5,118 bases of DNA from Bacillota bacterium (lineage in GTDB: Bacteria > Bacillota > Desulfitobacteriia > Desulfitobacteriales > Desulfitobacteriaceae), in the NCBI GenBank assembly GCA_021849995.1, contig JAJZSC010000292.1, forward strand, positions 1 to 5,118, given 5' to 3'. This document shows positions 1 to 5,004 of this stretch, in pieces. The notes under the pieces are model-generated. The model was not told where the DNA came from. It was given only the letters and a program-made list of their open reading frames with translations, and searched no databases. The first letter of the stretch is position 1; every line of letters starts with the position of its first letter. The position numbers and the translations under genes are program-made.

Positions 1-1564
1 AGATTAAGAAGCGAGGTTCCCAGCGAGGAGAATACTTGGCTTTAAACTCATATAGACCTTTAAAATTATAAAAGTTTTCATAGAGGTAACGCACTGCTTT
101 ATCGGCAAAGAACGATGTTTCCTCTTTACCTGCTTGGGACAAGGGCGCCAATCCAAGATTCAAACCTTGCAAACCTTTTTCCTTAAAATATAGAATTGCA
201 TTTAAGAAAAGGAAATCCATAATTCCATTTGGCGTATCCCGGCTGAAACGCATCATATCCGGTGAACCTTGGGATAAGTGGTACATGGGGACAAAATTGG
301 CAAAAGCATATACTTTTCCATTTTCTTTTTCTACTGTCAAAAGATGATTTTCTTTTATTTTTTCGTCTGAAAACCAACCCAGGGAAAAAGCCTTTTCATC
401 TCCTCCTTGATAATAAAGCCATTCCTGAGATATTACCTTAGCCTTTTGCACTGTATCTGCGTCTAGGGGAGGTTGATGCCAAACGACTTTGAACCCTTGA
501 CGATCAAAGCGGCTTAGTGTATTCCGAAGCTGCTTCCACCTTTTGCCGGACATGTCGAAACTATCCAGCTCTACAACTGCCTCGCTGCCGATGAATAGCT
601 TATTCAATTTAAACTTTTCATAAAGGTCCAGATTATCAGGAAGCACCTGATAGAAGGTCGGATACCAGCCATTTCCGTCACAGTACTTGATAAACTCCTC
701 GATAATTCCATTCAGACCCTCCTTTGGTCCCACCGGATCCCCCAAAACCACAGCTATGTCTCCCACTTGACGATAAGCGATATAGCAGGTGCTCTCCCGA
801 TTGATAAAGAGCATCTTATCCTCCCATAAAGTAAAATATATAAGAGAGGATCTGCCATGATTTTTTGCAATAGTTTTTGCCTTTTCCAGATCGCTGATGC
901 GTGTGGTATACCGATAAACAACCGGTCTTAAAAACATGATTACCACCAAGAGCAAGCCGGTTTCCCACATCAGCCAAAGGGAATTAATAAACCAACGAGC
1001 ATGATGGTTGGTTATGTAAAAATTGGGTATGGAAAGACTGAACATTTCTCTGAATGTATCTGTTAAGTAGACGTAGAAAGAAGGATATATCCCCAAAGGT
1101 TTATGTAAAAGATAAAAGCCCATCACGCCATATGCAATATTTATAAGCACAACTGCAGCCAGCATCCTTAACGCTTTTTTAATTATAGGCATATCACTTC
1201 TGGCCGTAAAAGAAGGGTATAAGAACAACATAATCCCTATTACTGCACTTATGATAATTGCTTCTTCATAATCCAGACCCTTTAGCATATTAAACAGGAT
1301 GGAAGCCAACATCAAAGCAAAAGAGAACCACCAGGCAACTTTCTTTCTTCGCCTGATACCTCCGGCAATGAGAATCAGCAAAAATCCCAGCAGGGCCACA
1401 ATGTGCCGGCTACTGTGAATCAACACCAGGGGCAGTATTTCTTTTAATTGGTGAAATCTGTCGGGAAGAGAAGGCTGCACTGCTGAAACCAGATTCAAAA
1501 TACCTACCAAAAAGACAAGAATTGTCAACAGAGGTGGACCAAATCTTTCATGTATTTTTACCAT
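1..1564 (-). CDS. mprF: MprF-type aminoacyl-phosphatidylglycerol synthase, synthase half (C-terminus cut by window edge)
   Basis: This enzyme family transfers an amino acid (lysine in classic MprF, alanine in some relatives) from aminoacyl-tRNA to phosphatidylglycerol at the cytoplasmic face of the membrane, lowering surface negative charge. I read 521 codons open to the window edge. About six hydrophobic segments lie in the first 220 residues (roughly 11-24, 43-67, 77-93, 102-118, 132-153, 195-214). The DUF2156/LPG-synthase catalytic domain follows, with LGDPVG (274-279), FSLGWF (393-398), MDFLF (449-453), NLGLAPLS (469-476) and WEPRFL (515-520). Family members usually end 10-20 residues after WEPRFL/WEPKYL, so little is missing. 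The ATG at 1564 has AGGAGGT six bases upstream and overlaps the stop of the preceding flippase gene by 17 bases, implying translational coupling. The flippase part that precedes this half in fused MprF is absent. The amino-acid specificity cannot be told from the sequence. Confidence 0.93.
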   Translation of the reverse strand, partial: MVKIHERFGPPLLTILVFLVGILNLVSAVQPSLPDRFHQLKEILPLVLIHSSRHIVALLGFLLILIAGGIRRRKKVAWWFSFALMLASILFNMLKGLDYEEAIIISAVIGIMLFLYPSFTARSDMPIIKKALRMLAAVVLINIAYGVMGFYLLHKPLGIYPSFYVYLTDTFREMFSLSIPNFYITNHHARWFINSLWLMWETGLLLVVIMFLRPVVYRYTTRISDLEKAKTIAKNHGRSSLIYFTLWEDKMLFINRESTCYIAYRQVGDIAVVLGDPVGPKEGLNGIIEEFIKYCDGNGWYPTFYQVLPDNLDLYEKFKLNKLFIGSEAVVELDSFDMSGKRWKQLRNTLSRFDRQGFKVVWHQPPLDADTVQKAKVISQEWLYYQGGDEKAFSLGWFSDEKIKENHLLTVEKENGKVYAFANFVPMYHLSQGSPDMMRFSRDTPNGIMDFLFLNAILYFKEKGLQGLNLGLAPLSQAGKEETSFFADKAVRYLYENFYNFKGLYEFKAKYSPRWEPRFLI

Positions 1565-2558
1565 ATGCGGACCTCCTGCTAATTTTTAGACTTATTAGTC
1601 CTGGCAGAATAGGTAGCCAAAAAGTAACAGCTCTGTAGATTAATGCAACCGAAAGAGCGATGCTGAAGGGAACTCCAAGTTGCAGATAAAACCAGGTCAT
1701 GGAGGTTTCATATATGCCTATCCCCTGTGGGACCATGCTGACCAGCGATAAAACTGTGGCCAGGGCTAAACCAGCCGCCACCAGCCCCGGACTGACATCA
1801 TATCTGATTATCTTAAAAGCTGTGTATAGAATCAACAAATCTGCCATCTGCATTCCAGCAGCTGCTATAAAGGCAGTCAACAGCCTCCACCTTGATCTGC
1901 CCCAACTTTCCGTCAGAAAGATACTTGTTCCCAATCCTTCAATGATTGATTTTTTAAACCTAACCAAAAATTGATGTCGGGGATTAAATTTTTCCTTTAT
2001 TAGCCGAATAAACAGACGAGAATTCTTAAGGGCCAAAACAAACATGATAAAAGCAGCGGCAATAATGCCCGTAAAGATGCTTAAAGCTACTTCCTCTGTC
2101 CTACTCAGTTCACTGTGCAGATATAGATAATAAATTCCCCAAAGAACCACAAAAAGAAAAGCAATATAATCAAGGAGATAAGCAACTGCATTGGTTAGAA
2201 CGCCAACCTCGGATTTAACTCCATCACGGTTGATTTCGGCAATGAATACTAAAATTCCTGAGGCACCTCCTGAAGGGAAGATTTTATTTACAGTACTGCT
2301 TATCAGCGTAATTGCAAATGCCCTAGGAAAGGTCAGATTAGCATTCCAAATTTTTAGTAACTCCTTGTAAACTTGAGCCTGACATGCAAAGAAAAAAATC
2401 TCCATGAAAATGGCGACAGCAATAAATCCCCAGCTACCTGTCTTCAGCACAACCCAAGCCTCAGCCAATTCAACCTTGCGAGTCCAAAGTAAAAAAAACA
2501 ATAAAAGTATTGAGAGAATAATTAAGGTATTACTTTTATTTTTGATTATCTTTGACAT
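1548..2558 (-). CDS. MprF flippase-type membrane protein (LPG_synthase_TM / UPF0104 family)
   Basis: The protein has 336 aa and is polytopic. It matches the N-terminal membrane module of MprF, which moves aminoacyl-phosphatidylglycerol to the outer leaflet. From ATG 2558, hydrophobic segments lie near residues 11-27, 44-62, 118-140, 157-179, 226-249, 257-280 and 299-325. Family signatures include FPSGGASG in a weakly hydrophobic loop (about 95-102), VPQGIGIYETSM (about 281-292), and RAVTFWLPILPG in the last helix. Standalone members of this family are about 300-350 aa, so the length is normal. I chose ATG 2558 because AAGGAG lies nine bases upstream; an in-frame TTG at 2585 would add nine residues but lacks a well-placed ribosome site. 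The gene is first in a two-gene unit and overlaps the synthase gene by 17 bases, so the pair most likely replaces a fused MprF. UPF0104 proteins also occur without a synthase and their substrate is then unknown; the context here favours aminoacyl-PG. Its upstream region is a decayed transposase. Confidence 0.88.
   Translation of the reverse strand: MSKIIKNKSNTLIILSILLLFFLLWTRKVELAEAWVVLKTGSWGFIAVAIFMEIFFFACQAQVYKELLKIWNANLTFPRAFAITLISSTVNKIFPSGGASGILVFIAEINRDGVKSEVGVLTNAVAYLLDYIAFLFVVLWGIYYLYLHSELSRTEEVALSIFTGIIAAAFIMFVLALKNSRLFIRLIKEKFNPRHQFLVRFKKSIIEGLGTSIFLTESWGRSRWRLLTAFIAAAGMQMADLLILYTAFKIIRYDVSPGLVAAGLALATVLSLVSMVPQGIGIYETSMTWFYLQLGVPFSIALSVALIYRAVTFWLPILPGLISLKISRRSAYGKNT
1571..1577 (-). 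promoter_or_regulatory. Shine-Dalgarno of the synthase gene, inside the flippase gene
   Basis: AGGAGGT on the minus strand, six bases before the ATG at 1564. It lies within the last codons of the upstream flippase gene, so ribosomes finishing that gene can reinitiate here. It fixes the start of the synthase half and shows that it is made as a separate polypeptide. Confidence 0.85.
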
Positions 2559-2567
2559 GGGCTTATT

Positions 2568-2573
2568 CTCCTT
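2568..2573 (-). promoter_or_regulatory. Shine-Dalgarno deciding the flippase start
   Basis: AAGGAG on the minus strand, nine bases before ATG 2558. It lies inside the short extension that would be translated from the in-frame TTG at 2585, which argues that the extension is not used. It is only about 24 bases from the last recognisable transposase codon. Confidence 0.7.
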
Positions 2574-2578
2574 CTCTT

Positions 2579-3200
2579 TCAGCAATCCTTGGCATCGGCT
2601 TCAAACATCGTATCAAATATTACCAAACTTAGACACTTCATCTCGCATCTTGCTCTGAAGCTTTCACAATAGCAATTCTCCCAAGGACGTCCTGGTTCTA
2701 TGTATGCTGTGCCTACATTCACTGATTTAAGCCATTTCCTTAGCCTATTGCTGTAAATTCTTCCCGTTTTCACTCCGGATGTAGCAGGGAGACCCTTTTC
2801 AGAACAAAGAAACCTGATAAGATATCATTCATCAATGATATTAAGCCATCTTACTCTTCTGCAATTTAAGGTTGTTATCTATAAAACCATAACTCCAGAG
2901 ATGGTTCTTATACTGGTCTTAGCCTCTGACATCTGCTGTCATTAAGCCAGAATCTCCTTTTCTTCAGCTGTTTCTTCGGGACCTTCAAGCCTTGCTGGCG
3001 GCATACTTTGCGGGGCATATCTCCCAAATTTTCTCTTGTTGTCAACACCGGTTTAAAATCCTACTTTTCCTCAATATTTCCTGGAAACCTCCCCCGAATT
3101 GAAGTATCGGAAATCTTATACTCTCGTCCGGCTTCACAATAGCCAAGTTTATTATCTCTGAGGTCTGAATACAGCTATCTTGAACTTTCCAGCACGTTTC
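2579..3200 (-). pseudogene. Decayed IS3-family transposase (OrfB / integrase core)
   Basis: Blocks of an IS3-family (IS407-like) OrfB appear in order but in shifting frames on the minus strand. They are KPDES (3134-3120), FGGGFQEILRKS (about 3098-3063), VDNKR (3046-3032), GLKVPKK and WLND (within 3000-2938), RLRP (about 2925-2915), YKNHLWSYGF (2912-2883), RRVRWLNIIDE (2860-2828), YIRSENG (2783-2763), VGTAYIEPG and PWENCYCESF (2716-2657), and IFDTMFEA (2620-2597). The first catalytic Asp (normally WSYDF) is Gly at 2886-2888. The second (SDNG) is Glu at 2769-2771. The final Glu is kept at 2663-2665. At least three one-base losses near 2745-2785 and a shifted MRDE segment near 2643 show loss of function. 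OrfA is not recognisable, and the conserved C-terminal tail after IFDTMFEA is missing because the flippase gene begins there. The part above about 3134 is poorly preserved, so the upstream limit is approximate. Confidence 0.88.
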
Positions 3201-3240
3201 CTTTTTATGCCAGTTCTTTTGTTCCACCCCACAGACATAA

Positions 3241-3294
3241 AAATGCACCCCTCATTTACTATTTTCAATAGTGCCTAACATTTGGGGTGCATTT
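3241..3294. repeat. 54-bp inverted repeat with nested hairpin; IS end or terminator
   Basis: Perfect 11-bp arms AAATGCACCCC (3241-3251) and GGGGTGCATTT (3284-3294) enclose a second perfect 6-bp hairpin, ACTATT-TTC-AATAGT (3258-3272). Read on the minus strand, the right arm continues as TGCACCCCAAATGTTAGGC, which resembles IS3-family (IS150-type) terminal repeats by memory. It sits at the upstream side of the transposase relic. On the minus strand the structure also ends in TTTTTAT, so it could act as a terminator for the small gene ending at 3332. Both readings are inference; the inverted repeat itself is directly visible. Confidence 0.6.
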
Positions 3295-3331
3295 CATTTC
3301 TTAGCAGATATTCTTTTCTTTATCTTCTTGT

Positions 3332-3514
3332 TTATAATGTTGTAGTTGAAGTATACTCAACCTTTATTACATTATCCTTTTGTTTTGCTAGTTTAGCTTT
3401 GTTCCCTTTACCATCTTCTAATGATAGTTTTTCAAGTTCGTTCTCTTGAAAAAAATTAACGATAGTTGTTTCTACAAAACCAGCCCAATTTATTTTTTTC
3501 TTTTCCTCTTCCAA
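3332..3514 (-). CDS. Small hypothetical protein, 60 aa, TTG start
   Basis: I do not recognise a named family. The 60-residue product is charged, with an N-terminal acidic/Lys cluster (MEEEKKK). A short amphipathic stretch follows (INWAGFVETTIVNFFQENELEKL). The Gly/Lys-rich middle (DGKGNKAKLAKQKDN) leads to a beta-like end, VIKVEYTSTTTL. There is no signal peptide and no full membrane span, so a cytoplasmic product is likely. No ATG is in frame; TTG at 3514 is preceded by AAAGGAGAT ten bases upstream, so TTG is the probable start. A TTGCTT-17-TAGAAT promoter candidate lies 41 bases further up. The ordered composition, ribosome site and promoter argue that it is real. It stands alone between an inverted repeat downstream and a hairpin upstream. 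Confidence 0.6.
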   Translation of the reverse strand: MEEEKKKINWAGFVETTIVNFFQENELEKLSLEDGKGNKAKLAKQKDNVIKVEYTSTTTL

Positions 3515-3554
3515 TGTTTATACTATCTCCTTTGCTCAAAATCTTACCTTTGTT

Positions 3555-3583
3555 ATTCTAACCATGCTTGGAGTATAAAGCAA
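3555..3583 (-). promoter_or_regulatory. Candidate sigma-A promoter for the 60-aa gene
   Basis: On the minus strand, TTGCTT (3583-3578) is followed by exactly 17 bases and TAGAAT (3560-3555). The -10 matches the consensus at five of six positions; the -35 matches only its TTG part. It lies just upstream of the small gene and faces it. TATACT (3577-3572) within the spacer is an alternative -10 without a good -35. In AT-rich DNA such matches occur by chance. Confidence 0.35.
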
Positions 3584-3637
3584 TGTATTTTTAAAACTAA
3601 ATTACGTAAAACAATAAAACGGGTTCAACAATTACAT

Positions 3638-3683
3638 AAGGAACCTGCTACATCTACCCTTCAGCAAGTGCAGCAGGTTCCTT
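3638..3683 (-). terminator. Strong 12-bp hairpin downstream of the 35-aa gene
   Basis: AAGGAACCTGCT (3638-3649) pairs perfectly with AGCAGGTTCCTT (3672-3683) across a 22-base loop. It starts 18 bases after the stop of the 35-aa gene on the minus strand, where a terminator would sit. Neither strand has a run of U directly after the stem, so it may be a weak terminator, an mRNA-stabilising hairpin or a small palindromic element. Confidence 0.5.
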
Positions 3684-3701
3684 CAACAAAACTTCTCAAC
3701 A

Positions 3702-3809
3702 TCATTTGGGCTTATCCGCAGGCTCTATTGAAGAAGATATTGGAGCAATAGCTTTCTTTTCAGCCATCTTCTTCTTCTTTTCCCTGTTTTTAGGACTTTT
3801 ATCTCCCAT
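3702..3809 (-). CDS. Tiny Lys-rich protein, 35 aa
   Basis: The reading frame begins MGDKSPKNREKKKK, continues with MAEKKAIAPISSS and ends DKPK followed by TGA. The first half is strongly basic; the second half is Ala/Pro/Ser-rich and probably disordered. It has no membrane segment. ATG 3809 is preceded by GGAGGT seven bases upstream (3817-3822), one of the best ribosome sites in the window, which is the main reason to call so short a gene. From memory, short proteins starting MGDKSPKN and rich in Lys occur in many Clostridia and other bacteria as hypothetical proteins of unknown function. The hairpin at 3638-3683 lies directly downstream. I cannot assign a function; RNA or nucleic-acid contact through the basic half is speculation. 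Confidence 0.72.
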   Translation of the reverse strand: MGDKSPKNREKKKKMAEKKAIAPISSSIEPADKPK

Positions 3810-3814
3810 AGTAA

Positions 3815-3822
3815 CCACCTCC
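3815..3822 (-). promoter_or_regulatory. Strong Shine-Dalgarno supporting the 35-aa gene
   Basis: GGAGGTGG on the minus strand, with the GGAGGT core seven bases before ATG 3809. Its strength and spacing are the best evidence that the short frame is translated. Confidence 0.7.
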
Positions 3823-4022
3823 AATCACTTATTAGCTTAAGTATACTCTCTTGCTGATATTACCGCCATCAGCCGTATAGCTGAAAAACCTTGTGGATCG
3901 CTTGATAAGTATTCTCACACAACCCTACCTCACTTTTACTAGTTAGAAATGCATATTCCAACCATATACAGCACAGTGAATTCAAACCCTCAACCTCATA
4001 TTTCCTTACTATAAGTCTTCAC
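3823..4022. other. Intergenic stretch without a supported gene
   Basis: Short open frames exist on both strands, including a minus-strand frame of about 50 codons without a usable start, but none has a good start with a ribosome site or a recognisable family. A TATACT at 3845-3840 on the minus strand could be the -10 of the 35-aa gene, but no convincing -35 is found 16-18 bases upstream. Confidence 0.5.
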
Positions 4023-4085
4023 GTGCGTTGAGTTGTATCTGCTAATATGATGAATTTGCGACAAACATCAGACAGGGGGAAAGGA
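4023..4085 (+). mobile_element. Probable left-end leader of an IS21-family element
   Basis: The leader contains GATGAATTTGCGACAAA, CATCAGACAGGGGG and AAAGGA directly before the IstA start. This resembles, by memory, the leader between the left end and istA in Firmicute IS21 elements. The outer boundary is uncertain; TGCGTTGAGTTG from 4024 is a guess at the terminal repeat. Confidence 0.4.
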
Positions 4086-4196
4086 ATGCACAAGATGGTC
4101 GATAAGGAGTATATCAGAAAACTCTTCTTTTTAGAAGATTGGTCTATAAGAAAAATCAGCCGACAGCTTCCTGTATCTCGCCCAACAGCACCCTAA
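4086..4196 (+). pseudogene. istA: IS21-family transposase IstA, N-terminal fragment (36 codons)
   Basis: This is the only plus-strand coding signal that I support. MVDKEYIRKLFFLEDWSIRK followed by ISRQLPVSR matches the N-terminal helix-turn-helix of IstA, the DNA-binding start of the IS21 transposase, which is normally about 400-500 aa. The frame stops at TAA 4194-4196 right after the second helix, and the DDE catalytic domain and the IstB ATPase are absent. AGGGGG (4074-4079) is six bases before ATG 4086; the internal ATG at 4095 is an equally plausible original start. A 6-bp inverted repeat, AGCACC/GGTGCT (4187-4192 and 4204-4209), spans the breakpoint. Downstream, GGGGTCAATTCAATTTTTAA (4215-4234) might be residual IS21 end sequence. 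The fragment cannot be a functional transposase. Confidence 0.8.
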
Positions 4197-4272
4197 ATTA
4201 CAAGGTGCTCCTCTGGGGTCAATTCAATTTTTAATTATGACGCTTTTGGGAGCTTACTTTCCTTGATCATAT

Positions 4273-4602
4273 CTAGCAAGTTCCAGAATCTTTTTGATTA
4301 CTGCTAATATTAATTAATTTAACAATACCCCATGCCAGCAAAGCATAAACAATCATAGCAATAATAAGAGTCGGTTCTAACACTGATTGTGTTTCGATAC
4401 CCTTGGATACAGCCATTCTGAATATACCAATAAAAGGAGCTATAAATAGCTTTGTAATTGAATATATCATCGCTACGAAAGTACTTTGAGGATTTGCTCC
4501 GAGGATTTTAAAAATTAGCCGAAATACAAACAAAACTTCTAAAAATCCTAAAATATAATAAATAATTTTTCTAGTCATTGAGTTCTCTTGGTTTTGTTTC
4601 AT
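4273..4602 (-). CDS. YggT-family membrane protein, 109 aa
   Basis: The protein matches the YggT family (PF02325): small proteins with two hydrophobic hairpins, found near cell division or envelope genes; their molecular role is poorly defined. Numbering from ATG 4602, a first span lies at about 12-34 (IIYYILGFLEVLFVFRLIFKIL). A GANPQSTFV turn and an amphipathic, Pro-containing stretch (KLFIAPFIGIF, about 50-60) follow. A final span lies at about 75-95 (LEPTLIIAMIVYALLAWGIV), with a short polar tail. LGANP, the APF turn and the terminal AMIVYALLAWG segment are typical. ATG 4602 has AAGGA nine bases upstream; the in-frame TTG at 4605 is too close to that site and less likely. It appears to be a single gene. 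TATACT near 4655-4660 could be a -10, but no matching -35 is evident. Confidence 0.82.
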   Translation of the reverse strand: MKQNQENSMTRKIIYYILGFLEVLFVFRLIFKILGANPQSTFVAMIYSITKLFIAPFIGIFRMAVSKGIETQSVLEPTLIIAMIVYALLAWGIVKLINISSNQKDSGTC

Positions 4603-4630
4603 CAATTATCATCCTTCACTTTAAGGTTAA

Positions 4631-4650
4631 CCAGCAAGCTTGAGTGCTGG
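4631..4650 (-). promoter_or_regulatory. Small hairpin in the YggT gene leader
   Basis: CCAGCA (4631-4636) and TGCTGG (4645-4650) form a 6-bp stem with an 8-base loop. On the minus strand it is preceded, not followed, by six T, so it is not a terminator for minus-strand transcripts, and no plus-strand T run follows it. It would sit in the 5' leader of the YggT mRNA if transcription starts upstream. Its function is unknown. Confidence 0.3.
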
Positions 4651-4735
4651 AAAAAAGTATAGTTGAATTGCCGCAATAAATTCCTCATCCTGATTTGAAA
4701 TCACTTAACCCTCATTATTTAACAATTAAAAGCGT

Positions 4736-4849
4736 TCAATTAACTTTTATCAAATCTGCAGAAACGATATAGCGATCTGGAAGATAGCCGGGAGTATTAA
4801 AGGGGTAGCAGGTGGTCAGCGTCAAAACAACATGATCAATAGGTACAAT
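4736..4849 (-). pseudogene. C-terminal remnant of a sortase (class D-like)
   Basis: The 37 codons between in-frame stops contain DHVVLTLTTCYPFN, then GYLPDRYIVSAD, then LIKVN and TGA. TLTTC with a downstream Arg is the sortase active-site signature: the nucleophilic Cys codon is 4808-4810 and the catalytic Arg codon 4772-4774. Sortases are membrane-anchored transpeptidases that attach LPXTG-type proteins to the cell wall. The short, PGY-containing loop between Cys and Arg fits class D best, from memory. The N-terminal anchor, the catalytic His region and most of the beta-barrel, about 150 residues, are missing. A stop at 4850-4852 interrupts the frame, and the preceding bases may be a frameshifted continuation, but I could not confirm it. 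It is non-functional unless the upstream part is supplied in another way. Confidence 0.82.
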
Positions 4850-4852
4850 TCA

Positions 4853-5004
4853 TCAAAACTACCAATAATAGTATTAGTAATAATGCTATAAATCGCACCT
4901 CATTAAAGTTTCTACATAAATTAAATATTCCCCCTATTCAAAATTCTACGTTTTTTTAGTTAATAATAACGGCACAAAGCCTCTAAGAGGTTGTTCGACA
5001 ATTT
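4853..5004. other. AT-rich intergenic stretch, no gene seen
   Basis: This is very AT-rich DNA between the sortase remnant and the stop of the right-edge gene. It has no open frame with a credible start and no recognisable sortase N-terminal motif. A tiny CCTCT-A-AGAGG palindrome (4980-4990) is too short to call a terminator. Confidence 0.4.

Noticed and set aside
183..377. 64-codon minus-strand frame inside the synthase gene
   Set aside because: It is out of frame with the well-supported MprF catalytic domain and has no ribosome site or family resemblance.
1699..1974. 91-codon plus-strand frame opposite the flippase gene
   Set aside because: It is antisense to a clear membrane-protein gene, with composition expected of a shadow frame.
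2404..2658. 84-codon plus-strand frame across the flippase start and the transposase relic
   Set aside because: It is antisense to both the flippase N-terminus and the relic and resembles no known protein.
3015..3045. TTGACA with GATATG as a promoter for the MprF operon
   Set aside because: The -10 is poor, the spacing is 18, and it lies about 450 bases from the gene inside transposase-derived sequence, so chance is likely.
3042..3248. 68-codon minus-strand frame as a separate small gene
   Set aside because: Its second half contains KPDES and FGGGFQEILRKS, which are pieces of the decayed IS3 transposase; no Shine-Dalgarno precedes it.
3241..3683. CRISPR array or tandem repeats
   Set aside because: The repeats seen are single inverted pairs of different sequence; there is no regularly spaced direct repeat.
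3446..3751. 101-codon plus-strand frame
   Set aside because: It runs antisense to parts of both small genes and through the 12-bp hairpin, its composition is low in complexity, and no ribosome site is seen.
3850..3940. Minus-strand frame containing RFFSYTADGGNISKRVYLS
   Set aside because: It looks protein-like but is short, interrupted by a stop upstream and lacks a start with a ribosome site; I could not link it to a family.
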